A stretch of DNA of 21,086 bases, from NCBI GenBank assembly GCA_900548225.1, contig URJM01000036.1, forward strand, positions 1-21,086, written 5' to 3'. The notes beneath the pieces are model-generated. The model saw nothing but the letters and a program-made list of their open reading frames with translations, was not told the DNA's origin and did no database searches. The position numbers and the translations under genes were made by a program. Of the stretch, positions 14,410-21,086 are shown one piece after another. Position 1 is the first letter of the stretch, and each line of letters begins with the position of its first letter. The DNA comes from an uncultured bacterium. Lineage in GTDB: Bacteria; Verrucomicrobiota; Lentisphaeria; Oligosphaerales; Oligosphaeraceae.

Positions 14410-16098
14410 ATGCGACGCACCCTCTACTATCTTTTTCTGGCTACGATACTGGTATTCTTCGGAGCCTTCTTCCTCTTCCCCGTATGGCAGATTCTGCGGG
14501 GAGGGCTGACTGACGGGAGCGGGCGGCCCACCGCATTCTACATCCTGGAGACCTTCAGGAATCCGCTCTACCGCGCCGGGCTGGCGAACTCCTTCATAAT
14601 CGCGGGTGGGACGACCCTCCTGTCGCTGCTGATAGCCATGCCACTTGCGTGGCTTGGGGACAGGTATCTCTTCTGGGGAAAGAAGCTGTGGAGCGGAATG
14701 CTCCTCATGCCGATGATTCTTGCGCCATTCGTAGGGGCCCTTGGAATGCAGTGTGTCTTCGGCCGATACGGCGCGCTGAACCAGGTCCTTGTGAACATCG
14801 GGGCGGTCTCCGCGGGGAACGAGCCCGACTGGCTGGCGGGGCAGCTTGGGGCAGTCATCCTGCTGGAGGCGCTGCACCTCTTCCCAATCCTCTATCTGAA
14901 CCTCACGGCCGCATTCGCAAACGTCGACCCATCGCTGCTGGAGGCGGCAGCCGACTACGGATGCACGGGATTCAGGCGCTTCCGCAAAATCACCCTGCCC
15001 CTCATAAGGCCGGGCCTCTTCGCGGGATGCACCCTGGTCTTCATCTGGTCCTTCACGGAACTTGGGACGCCGCTCATGTTCAACTTCGAGCGGGTTACCC
15101 CAGTCCAGATATTCCTTGGGATAAGCGAGATGGGTCACAATCCCATGCCATACGCGCTGGTGGTGGTGATGATGAGCGCAGTCACAATCGCGTATCTTGC
15201 CGCAAAGCTGCGATTCGGGAAGGACGCATACGCGATGTCGGGCAAGGCGGCACGCTCCTCCCAGGCAATTCCACTGGCCGGCTGGAAGAACCTCCTTGCC
15301 GGGGGCTTCTTCGCATTCGTCGCCCTGGCGGGCATACTTCCCCACCTGGGAGTGCTGGGGCTGGCCGCGGGAAAGGGATGGTATCGAAGCGTCATCCCAA
15401 TCCATGGGACCCTCGAACACATCCAGGCCGCGCTCGGGCACAGCCTGACCGTCCCCAGCATCGTCAACAGCCTGCGTTATTGTTCATTTGCGCTGGTGGT
15501 GGCAATGCTCCTGGGTGTCTTCATCGCCTGGGCAGTCGTGCGGGGGCGCCATTCGGGGGCGTGGCTTCTTGACACCCTGGCGATGCTTCCGCTGGCGGTG
15601 CCAGGCCTCGTGGTGGCGTTCGGCTATCTTGCAATGACGCAGCGCGGGCGCTTCTTCCACTTCCTCAATCCAGTGGAGAACCCGACGATTCTGCTGGTGA
15701 TTTCCTACGCCATTCGCCGAATACCCTACGTGGTGCGGTCGGCGGTGGCGGGGCTTCAGCAGACCTCGGTCTCATTCGAGGAGGCCGCCGCCTCATTGGG
15801 GGCGCGCCCACACACCGTCTTCCGGCGGATTACAGTCCCGCTGGTCTCCGCAAATCTCCTGGCAGGGGCAATCCTCACATTCAGCTTCTCGATGCTGGAG
15901 GTCTCCGATTCCCTGCTGCTGGCGCAAAAGGCCGCATTCTATCCCATCACAAAGGCAATCTACGACCTGTCCACATTCCTCGGGGAAGGCGCCTCCGTGG
16001 CGGCGGCGCTTGGATTGTGGACGATGCTTTTCCTTGGAGCCTCCTTCCTCCTGGTGGCGTCGCTCCTGGGAAAGAAACTTGGGGCGGTATTCAGGTAG
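14410..16098 (+). CDS. Fused two-domain ABC permease (iron/thiamine/2-aminoethylphosphonate type)
   Basis: The protein is about 562 residues from the ATG at 14410. A start at 14386 is also possible, and neither has a clear ribosome site. It contains about 11-12 membrane helices in two homologous halves, each with an EAA loop that docks the ATPase: residues 178-201 (EAAADYGCTGF to LPLIRPG) and 455-482 (EEAAASLGARPHTVF to VPLVSANLL). This is the FbpB/ThiP/PhnV-like architecture of importers for ferric iron, thiamine or phosphonates. No ATPase or substrate-binding protein gene is adjacent: the upstream neighbour is divergent and downstream is a pseudopilin. The partners must be elsewhere, and the substrate cannot be assigned. 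Confidence 0.88.
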   Translation: MRRTLYYLFLATILVFFGAFFLFPVWQILRGGLTDGSGRPTAFYILETFRNPLYRAGLANSFIIAGGTTLLSLLIAMPLAWLGDRYLFWGKKLWSGMLLMPMILAPFVGALGMQCVFGRYGALNQVLVNIGAVSAGNEPDWLAGQLGAVILLEALHLFPILYLNLTAAFANVDPSLLEAAADYGCTGFRRFRKITLPLIRPGLFAGCTLVFIWSFTELGTPLMFNFERVTPVQIFLGISEMGHNPMPYALVVVMMSAVTIAYLAAKLRFGKDAYAMSGKAARSSQAIPLAGWKNLLAGGFFAFVALAGILPHLGVLGLAAGKGWYRSVIPIHGTLEHIQAALGHSLTVPSIVNSLRYCSFALVVAMLLGVFIAWAVVRGRHSGAWLLDTLAMLPLAVPGLVVAFGYLAMTQRGRFFHFLNPVENPTILLVISYAIRRIPYVVRSAVAGLQQTSVSFEEAAASLGARPHTVFRRITVPLVSANLLAGAILTFSFSMLEVSDSLLLAQKAAFYPITKAIYDLSTFLGEGASVAAALGLWTMLFLGASFLLVASLLGKKLGAVFR

Positions 16099-16148
16099 GC
16101 GATTGTTTATAACTACTTGATATATAGATACTTACGACTTCAAGGAAA

Positions 16149-16196
16149 AGTTTTTCTGAAGGCGGCTTGATATTTTGCGGGATTTGCACATAGTAT
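16149..16196 (+). promoter_or_regulatory. Pseudopilin 2 promoter with GGCG-N2-TTGATA box
   Basis: TTGATA (16167-16172), 18-base spacer, TAGTAT (16191-16196) reads as a promoter. It is preceded by AGTTTTT (16149-16155) and GGCG (16161-16164). The same set, with the same 6-base distance from GGCG to TTGATA, occurs before the third pseudopilin (20838-20851). A small stem, CTTCA 16138-16142 with TGAAG 16157-16161, overlaps its upstream edge and may end the permease transcript. Confidence 0.5.
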
Positions 16197-16264
16197 CCAA
16201 TTTACAGGGGTCGCATCTGTTTTTCATCCACATCCCCCCTGCAACCCAAATAGGAGATTCACAA

Positions 16265-17131
16265 ATGAAGAAGACATTCACCCTTATCGAACTGCTGGTG
16301 GTGATTGCGATCATCGCAATCCTGGCCTCCATGCTGCTGCCCGCCCTCTCCAAGGCCCGCGAGAAGGCCCGCGCCATCAGCTGCACCAACAACCTGAAGC
16401 AGCTCCAGCTGGGCAACCTGCTCTACGCCAACGACTTCGACGACTACCTGCCTCCCTGCGGATACGACTCCGCAGGTTCAGTCGACGACCTGCGCCCCTG
16501 GTCGGAGGCTATGTGGTCCCTGAACAATCCGAGAATGCATACCTGGTTCACCGAGAACCCGATCATCCCCGGCTGCCCCATGACCGGCAAGGAGTGGGTT
16601 GAGAAGGACCCGGCGTCCAACGTCCTCGGCTCCGAGGCTGACAAGTCCAGCTGGCACAAGGTCACCCTCTGCCCCAGCTGCCCCACCAGCGACCGCCTTT
16701 GCGGCAACCTCGGCTACCAGGCAAATGTCGGCATGAGCTTCACCCAGCTGAAGGCTGCGTGGTATGGTCACTTCTTCCACGGCGCAGAGTACGAGGCCGG
16801 CTGGTTCACTGGCACAGGCTGGCACCGCGTCAGCTCCATCAAGTACTCCTCGATCCATGTCAACCTGGTTGACGGCTCACGCTGGCCCGGCGCCGACAAC
16901 TCCACCACCAACCTCACCGGCCCCAGGGGCATCTGGTACAACCAGTACAAGGGTGCGGAATACTTCCGCCACGGCCGTGCAATGAACATGTCCTTCACCG
17001 ATGGACATGTGGAGTCCGTGCCACTTGACAAGGCCCTCAAGGACAACCCCGACGCAGGACAGAGATACATCGTCACCGACTACTACTGGTTCCCGGGCGT
17101 GGACGTCTGGGGCGGTGACAAGATGAAGTAG
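16265..17131 (+). CDS. Prepilin-like secreted protein 2 (DUF1559-type, H-x9-DG)
   Basis: The protein has 288 residues with a TAGGAGA ribosome site before the ATG. MKKTFTLIELLVVIAIIAILA is the prepilin signal and membrane helix (cleavage before Phe5, conserved Glu), followed by SMLLPALSKAREKAR and CTNNLKQLQLGNLLYAND. The C-terminal region contains RHGRAMNMSFTDGHVESVPL, the His-x9-Asp-Gly motif shared by secreted pseudopilins of PVC bacteria. Several Cys residues (CPSCPTSDRLCG) suggest disulphides after export. It probably forms part of the type II secretion-like pseudopilus population or is displayed on the cell surface. Codon use is strongly biased to C-ending codons, suggesting high expression. 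The stop codon merges with the left end of the repeat mosaic. Confidence 0.92.
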   Translation: MKKTFTLIELLVVIAIIAILASMLLPALSKAREKARAISCTNNLKQLQLGNLLYANDFDDYLPPCGYDSAGSVDDLRPWSEAMWSLNNPRMHTWFTENPIIPGCPMTGKEWVEKDPASNVLGSEADKSSWHKVTLCPSCPTSDRLCGNLGYQANVGMSFTQLKAAWYGHFFHGAEYEAGWFTGTGWHRVSSIKYSSIHVNLVDGSRWPGADNSTTNLTGPRGIWYNQYKGAEYFRHGRAMNMSFTDGHVESVPLDKALKDNPDAGQRYIVTDYYWFPGVDVWGGDKMK

Positions 17132-17549
17132 GGAGTAGGGAGAAGAAGGTAGAGGGGAGTGCGTGGTTGGCGCGCTCGGGCGCGCCTCGCGCGGCGATTC
17201 CGCCGTGCGATCCATAACGGAGGCCCACTGCATAGTGACCACGCACTACCTTCTACCCTCTCCTCCCTTTTCCCTTGAAAAAGCAATGGGCTTCCGTTGA
17301 GCACGGCGATTCCGCCGTGCGAGGCGCGCCCGAGCGCGCCATCCACGCACTACCTTCTTCTCCCTCCTCCCTTTTCCCTTGAAAAACAGTGTGCTTCCGT
17401 TGAGCACGGCGATTCTGCCGTGCAGGTATAGGAAAGAGAGATTCACACACAGGGATCGCGCGGCGATTCCGCCGTGCGATCCATAACGGAGGCCCACTGC
17501 ATAGTGACCACGCACTACTTTCTCCTCCCTCCTCTCTCCTCCCTACTCC
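17132..17549. repeat. Mosaic of direct and inverted repeats with inverted ends
   Basis: The ends are inverted: GGAGTAGGGAG (17132-17142) and CTCCCTACTCC (17539-17549). Inside, a perfect 62-bp direct repeat lies at 17188-17249 and 17457-17518. A second direct repeat of about 82 bp lies at 17239-17320 and 17343-17423. A GC-rich inverted repeat of about 50 bp pairs 17158-17208 with 17301-17351 (few mismatches, exact over 17169-17186 against 17323-17340). Four copies of the hairpin G(C/T)GGCG-ATTC-CGCCG(T)GC type are present. There is no protein-like ORF and no transposase. It starts at the pseudopilin stop codon and stops at the -35 box of the next gene. Confidence 0.8.
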
Positions 17550-17577
17550 TTGCAATTCCCGTGCCTTTGAATATATT
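17550..17577 (+). promoter_or_regulatory. Promoter of the small basic protein gene
   Basis: TTGCAA (17550-17555), 16-base spacer, TATATT (17572-17577) is a good sigma70-type promoter with the same spacer and -10 box as the padR promoter. The -35 box directly abuts the right end of the repeat mosaic. The ATG lies 58 bases downstream of the -10 box. Confidence 0.55.
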
Positions 17578-17635
17578 AAGCCGTTTTTCTAACCAGTGCA
17601 AAGATTTGCAGTCAATCAGCGAGGAAATTTAGATA

Positions 17636-17743
17636 ATGAGCCAGCAGCACACCAAGTCAGAGAAGCGTGCCCGTCGCAAGCGCTATGAGGAACGCGTCCG
17701 TCAGCGCATCAACGAGGCGAAGGCCGCCGCGAAGAAGAAGTAG
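17636..17743 (+). CDS. Small very basic protein, 35 residues
   Basis: The ORF runs from ATG 17636 to TAG 17741-17743. GAGGAA lies 9 bases before the start and a sigma70-type promoter precedes it. The product starts MSQQHTKSEKRARRKRYEE and ends in AKAAAKKK; about half the residues are Lys, Arg or His. Such short cationic proteins usually bind RNA or ribosomes. I have a weak impression of similar ORFs in other PVC genomes but cannot verify it here. It is not bTHX by sequence. Codon use (CGT/CGC Arg, AAG Lys) matches highly expressed genes nearby. A hairpin with T-rich tail follows at 17825-17857, before ppdK, so it is probably a separate transcript. Confidence 0.65.
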   Translation: MSQQHTKSEKRARRKRYEERVRQRINEAKAAAKKK

Positions 17744-17824
17744 CAATTTGATTATCCTTGCCAGGGGTGCCTGGCGGAACCGGGGCACGGCATCCATGTT
17801 CGCCATTTCCGTGGAGACGCGGCG

Positions 17825-17857
17825 GGGCGAGCCAGGGGTCGCGCCCTTCTTTGTTTT
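17825..17857 (+). terminator. Probable rho-independent terminator before ppdK
   Basis: GGGCGAG (17825-17831) pairs with CGCGCCC (17840-17846) with one internal mismatch and an 8-base loop, then TTCTTTGTTTT. It would end the transcript of the small basic protein. A perfect GCCAGG-GGTG-CCTGGC hairpin (17760-17775) upstream lacks a T-run. The 172 bp from 17744 to 17915 contain no other feature. Confidence 0.5.
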
Positions 17858-17915
17858 ACGGACTAGCCGAGTGGGCGAATAGAGAACGAGAACAGCAACC
17901 AGATTGAGATTGATT

Positions 17916-20702
17916 ATGGCAACAAGAAAGAAGGCATCGGTGAAGGAGTCGTCGTCGGTCGAGGGAGTTTCCTCTCCGAAGTACGTCTACAGATTTGGTC
18001 GTGGTGAAGCCGAGGGCAATGCCGAGATGAAGAACCTTCTTGGCGGCAAGGGTGCGAACCTTGCGGAGATGAGCCGTCTTGGGCTGCCTGTTCCTGCGGG
18101 ATTCACGATTACCACCGAGTGCTGCAACGAGTATTTTGCCTTGGGCGGCGACTTCCCCGCCGAGCTGAGCGCCCAGGTGGAGTCGGCGCTGGCGGCGGTC
18201 GAGAAGCAGATGGGTCGCAAGTATGGCGACCCATCCAACCCGTTGCTTGTCTCATGCCGAAGCGGTGCCAGGAAATCCATGCCTGGCATGATGGACACGG
18301 TCCTGAACATCGGGCTTTCGACAAAGACCATTCCCGGGCTTATCAAGCAGACCAAGAACGAGCGATTCGTCTGGGACTCCTACAGGCGTCTGATCATGAT
18401 GTATGCGGACGTTGTCATGGAGAAGGCCGAGGGGATTGACCCCATTGACGGCAAGGGCATCCGCAAGCTTCTTGACGACATGCTTGCGCAGTACAAGTAC
18501 ATCAAGGACTACAAGTCCGACACGGATTTGACCACCGATGATTTGCGCGACCTTTCCAGTGCCTTCAAGCGCCGCATCTTCGAGGTCCTTGGCACTGAGT
18601 TCCCTGACGACCCTGTCAAGCAGCTTTGGGGCGGCATCGGCGCGGTCTTCAAGAGCTGGAATGGCGCGAAGGCGGTCTCCTACCGCCGCATCGAGGGCAT
18701 TCCCGACACCTGGGGCACTGCGGTGAACGTCCAGACGATGGTCTTCGGCAACATGGGCGACACCAGTGCGACTGGCGTCGCCTTCACCCGCAACCCGGCG
18801 ACAGGCGAGAACAAGTTCTTTGGCGAGTGGCTGGTGAATGCCCAGGGCGAGGACGTGGTGGCCGGCATCCGCACCCCGAGCCCCCTGAACAACGAGACCA
18901 AGAACGACCGCAACCGCAAGATGAAGGCGATGTCCGAGGTCATGCCCGAGGCCTACAAGGAGTTGTGCGGCATCCGCGAGACCCTTGAGAAGCACTACCA
19001 TGACATGCAGGACTTGGAGTTCACCGTCGAGAACGGGAAGCTCTTCATGTTGCAGTGCCGCGTCGGCAAGCGTGGCGGCAAGGCGGCCGTCACGATGGCA
19101 CTTGACATGCTGGCGGAGAAGCTGATTGACGAGCGGACTGCGGTGATGCGCGTCCATCCGAACCAGGTCATCGAGTTCCTGCTTCCGATCATCGAGCCCG
19201 CCGCCGAGCAGCGCACGAAGCTGCTGGTTCAGGGACTGCCCGCCGGGCCTGGCGCGGCCTTCGGCGGAATCTACTTCTCGAGCCAGGACGCCGTCGAGGC
19301 GGTGCGACTTGGCAAGAAGGCGATCCTCGTCCGCGAGGAGACGAATCCCGAGGATGTGGAGGGGATGCGTTGTGCGGACGGCATCCTGACTGCCCGTGGC
19401 GGCATGACCAGCCATGCGGCGCTCGTCGCCCGTGGCTGGGGCAAGTCCTGCATCGTCGGCGCGAGCGAAATGGTTGTTGACGAGGCGAACAAGACCCTCC
19501 GCATCGGGGACAAGATCCTCCACGAGGGCGACATCATCACCATCAACGGTTCCAAGGGCTTTGCATACGAGGGTGAGCTGCCCCTCGTGCCCCCCACCGC
19601 CGGCGCGGACTATTCTAAGTTCCTGAAATTCATGACGCTGGTTGACAACCACCGCACCATGGGCGTCCGTGCGAATGCCGACAATCCGGAGGATGCGCAG
19701 CGTGCGAGGGAGTTTGGCGCGGAGGGCATTGGCCTCTTCCGTACGGAGCACATGTTCTACGGCACAGGCAGCGCTCAGCCGCTCTTCCTGCTCCGCAAGA
19801 TGATTCTCTGCGTGGATTCGAAGGACCGCATCTCGGTCCTGAAGGAGCTCTTCCCCGCCATGAAGAACGACATCAAGCAGACGATGAAGGTGATGGGCGA
19901 GTATCCTGTCACGGTGCGTCTGCTGGATCCTCCGCTGCATGAGTTCGTCCCCCACTCGAAGACAGGCCGCATGGAGCTTTCCCGTGCCTTGAACGTGGCA
20001 GAGGACGAGATTGTGAAGCGCATCGACTCGCTTGCCGAGTCGAACCCGATGATGGGGCACCGCGGCGTCCGTCTTTCAGTCACCTACCCCGAGATTACGG
20101 AATTCCAGGTGCGCGCCATCTTCCAGGCGGCCGCCGAGATCTCCGTCGAGGAGAACCAGAAGGTCATCCCTGAAATCATGGTTCCCGTGACCTGCGACGT
20201 CAGGGAGCTGCGCTACGTGGCAGACATTGTGAAGAGGGTGCACGCGGAAATCAAGCGTCGCTTCGACTTCAAGGAGTTCGAGTATCACCTGGGCACGATG
20301 ATTGAAATCCCGCGCGCGGCACTCAATGCCGACAAGATGGCGGAGGTGGCGGAATTCTTCTCCTTCGGCACAAACGACCTCTCGCAGATGACATTCGGAT
20401 TCTCGCGGGACGACATCGGCGCGTTCATGAACGACTACCTCAACAAGCACATCATCGACGCAGACCCGTTCCAGACAATCGACGTCGACGGCGTCGGGCA
20501 GCTCGTGGAAATAGCCGCAGAGAAGAGCCGGAAGGTTCGCCCGAACATCCAGCTTGGAATCTGCGGAGAGCAGGGCGGAGATCCCGCATCGGTGGAATTC
20601 TGCTACAAGACAGGGCTCTCATACGTGAGCTGCTCTCCGTTCCGGGTTCCAATCGCCAGGGTCGCCGCCGCACAGGCCGCCATCAAGGCAAGCGAAAAGT
20701 AG
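17916..20702 (+). CDS. ppdK: Pyruvate, phosphate dikinase
   Basis: The protein has 928 residues, close to the usual 870-900 plus a short Ser/Lys-rich N-terminal extension. The ATG at 17916 is preferred to an in-frame TTG at 17904. It interconverts pyruvate, ATP and phosphate with PEP, AMP and pyrophosphate. Domains in order: nucleotide-binding (LLGGKGANLAEM, CRSGARKSMPGMMDTVLN), swivelling phosphohistidine domain with GGMTSHAALVARGWGK (His500), and the PEP/pyruvate barrel (EGIGLFRTEHMFYG, MVPVTCDVREL, GTMIEIPRAAL, FFSFGTNDLSQMTFGFSRDD, GICGEQGGDP with catalytic Cys883). Most homologues have GEH rather than GEQ after that Cys, so Gln886 is a small variation. The ribosome site is weak although codon use suggests high expression. 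In gut-type anaerobes it usually serves glycolysis or gluconeogenesis with pyrophosphate economy. Confidence 0.97.
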   Translation: MATRKKASVKESSSVEGVSSPKYVYRFGRGEAEGNAEMKNLLGGKGANLAEMSRLGLPVPAGFTITTECCNEYFALGGDFPAELSAQVESALAAVEKQMGRKYGDPSNPLLVSCRSGARKSMPGMMDTVLNIGLSTKTIPGLIKQTKNERFVWDSYRRLIMMYADVVMEKAEGIDPIDGKGIRKLLDDMLAQYKYIKDYKSDTDLTTDDLRDLSSAFKRRIFEVLGTEFPDDPVKQLWGGIGAVFKSWNGAKAVSYRRIEGIPDTWGTAVNVQTMVFGNMGDTSATGVAFTRNPATGENKFFGEWLVNAQGEDVVAGIRTPSPLNNETKNDRNRKMKAMSEVMPEAYKELCGIRETLEKHYHDMQDLEFTVENGKLFMLQCRVGKRGGKAAVTMALDMLAEKLIDERTAVMRVHPNQVIEFLLPIIEPAAEQRTKLLVQGLPAGPGAAFGGIYFSSQDAVEAVRLGKKAILVREETNPEDVEGMRCADGILTARGGMTSHAALVARGWGKSCIVGASEMVVDEANKTLRIGDKILHEGDIITINGSKGFAYEGELPLVPPTAGADYSKFLKFMTLVDNHRTMGVRANADNPEDAQRAREFGAEGIGLFRTEHMFYGTGSAQPLFLLRKMILCVDSKDRISVLKELFPAMKNDIKQTMKVMGEYPVTVRLLDPPLHEFVPHSKTGRMELSRALNVAEDEIVKRIDSLAESNPMMGHRGVRLSVTYPEITEFQVRAIFQAAAEISVEENQKVIPEIMVPVTCDVRELRYVADIVKRVHAEIKRRFDFKEFEYHLGTMIEIPRAALNADKMAEVAEFFSFGTNDLSQMTFGFSRDDIGAFMNDYLNKHIIDADPFQTIDVDGVGQLVEIAAEKSRKVRPNIQLGICGEQGGDPASVEFCYKTGLSYVSCSPFRVPIARVAAAQAAIKASEK

Positions 20703-20723
20703 GGGAAGCCGACCCGCCGACGA

Positions 20724-20806
20724 CCTTCCTCCCCGCCGTGGGCAGAGTTCGCGCCTCTGATGCCTACTCCGCCCACGGCTATTTATCCTGCCCCCGCTAT
20801 GCGGTT
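20724..20806 (+). repeat. Dispersed palindromic repeat, copy B
   Basis: It begins 22 bases after the ppdK stop. GCCGTGGGC (20735-20743) and GCCCACGGC (20771-20779) form a perfect 9-bp stem, followed by CTATTTATCCTGCC and ATGCGGTTC. It aligns with 8664-8745 after the rhamnosidase stop through CCTTCC, GCCGTGGGC, GCGCCT, CCACGGCTA, TATCCTGCC and ATGCGGTTC. Its 3' end merges into the terminator at 20788-20834. Confidence 0.6.
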
Positions 20807-20834
20807 CGCCGCCTAAAAGCGAGGGCAGTTTTTT
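20788..20834 (+). terminator. Rho-independent terminator of ppdK
   Basis: CTGCCCCCGCT pairs with AGCGAGGGCAG (10 of 11 positions), enclosing a GCGG-TTCG-CCGC tetraloop hairpin, and is followed by TTTTTT (20829-20834). This is a strong intrinsic terminator 86 bases after the ppdK stop. Its T-run also forms the AGTTTTT upstream edge of the next pseudopilin promoter. Confidence 0.85.
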
Positions 20835-20837
20835 GTT

Positions 20838-20870
20838 GGGGCGTCTTGATATTTCCTGTTTTTTCCGAAG
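20838..20870 (+). promoter_or_regulatory. Pseudopilin 3 promoter with GGCG-N2-TTGATA box
   Basis: GGGGCG (20838-20843) and TTGATA (20846-20851) repeat the arrangement found at 16161-16172, including the following TTT. The -10 box is uncertain; AGAATA around 20869 is the nearest candidate. The ATG lies 81 bases after the TTGATA start, compared with 98 in the other copy. Confidence 0.45.
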
Positions 20871-20926
20871 AATACCTGACATGAGGTAATACCTCTTTTA
20901 TCAGCCACCAAAGGAGAGTGTCATCA

Positions 20927-21086
20927 ATGAAGAAATCCTTCACCCTTATCGAGCTTCTGGTCGTCATCGCGATCATTGCGATTCTTGCCTCCATGCTGCT
21001 GCCGGCGCTGAGCAAGGCCCGCGAGAAGGCCCGCGCCATCAGCTGCACCAACAACCTGAAGCAGCTCCAGCTGGGAAACCTGCTCT
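20927..21086 (+). CDS. Prepilin-like secreted protein 3 (5' part, cut by window edge)
   Basis: Only 53 codons are in the window. An AAGGAGAG ribosome site precedes the ATG at 20927. MKKSFTLIELLVVIAIIAILA is the prepilin signal with conserved Glu, followed by SMLLPALSKAREKAR and CTNNLKQLQLGNLL, identical in protein to pseudopilin 2 except Ser4 for Thr4. From 21013 on, the DNA is the same as 16351 onward for 63 bases, although the preceding 86 bases differ at about 17 positions. It follows ppdK but has its own promoter and a terminator in between. Confidence 0.92.
   Translation, partial: MKKSFTLIELLVVIAIIAILASMLLPALSKAREKARAISCTNNLKQLQLGNLL

Noticed and set aside
17132..17549. CRISPR-like array
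   Set aside because: There are only two copies of each unit, the units are 62-82 bp, they overlap each other and occur in inverted orientation, and there are no regular spacers or cas genes.
17744..17915. tRNA or riboswitch before ppdK
   Set aside because: No cloverleaf or TTCGA arm, and only two simple hairpins, one of which looks like a terminator.
18252..20060. 602-codon open frame on the minus strand inside ppdK
   Set aside because: It is a GC-driven shadow of a certain gene. The translation is His/Arg/Leu-rich without domains or a ribosome site.

Overview
The window most likely comes from a GC-rich bacterium of the Lentisphaerota (Victivallis-like, PVC group). The main reason is three genes for secreted pseudopilin-like proteins with the same prepilin start (MKK-x-FTLIELLVVIAIIAILA, then SMLLPALSKAREKAR). 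Genomes of that group carry many copies of this type. Carbohydrate and lipid scavenging enzymes and a large von Willebrand factor A (vWA) membrane protein fit the same picture. The phylum assignment is an inference from sequence style; there is no rRNA here to confirm it.

Layout. (1) Positions 1-3959, minus strand: pseudopilin, then a secreted GATase-like/ThuA-like protein, then a TIM-barrel glycosidase-like protein, then a ceramidase-family hydrolase cut by the window edge. The second and third ORFs overlap as GTGA and look like one gene split by a single-base frameshift. (2) 3960-4603: a 644-bp gap full of nested inverted repeats, then a nucleoside hydrolase gene on the minus strand. (3) 5507-8640: a divergent control region with a palindrome, a PadR regulator, and a GH78 alpha-L-rhamnosidase. 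(4) 8641-9650: a two-gene AbrB-like antitoxin/Doc-like Fic module with its own promoter and operator, bracketed by 47-bp imperfect direct repeats. The Fic motif has Arg in place of the catalytic His. (5) 9651-14225, minus strand: a tight operon of a metallophosphoesterase, an unrecognised helical protein and a vWA/GATase-like membrane protein. (6) 14410-17131, plus strand: a fused two-domain ABC permease without partner genes, then a second pseudopilin. (7) 17132-17549: a mosaic of direct and inverted repeats. (8) 17550-20834: a 35-residue basic protein and pyruvate phosphate dikinase with a strong terminator. (9) 20838-21086: promoter and start of a third pseudopilin, which shares a nearly identical tract with the second.

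Working together: the rhamnosidase, nucleoside hydrolase, glycosidase-like and ceramidase-like proteins suggest scavenging of plant or host glycoconjugates, possibly partly under PadR control. Pyruvate phosphate dikinase is the central-metabolism gene. No CRISPR array, tRNA, rRNA or transposase gene was seen. The more unusual material is non-coding: the repeat mosaic, the hairpin-rich leader, the repeats flanking the toxin module, and dispersed palindromes just after stop codons.
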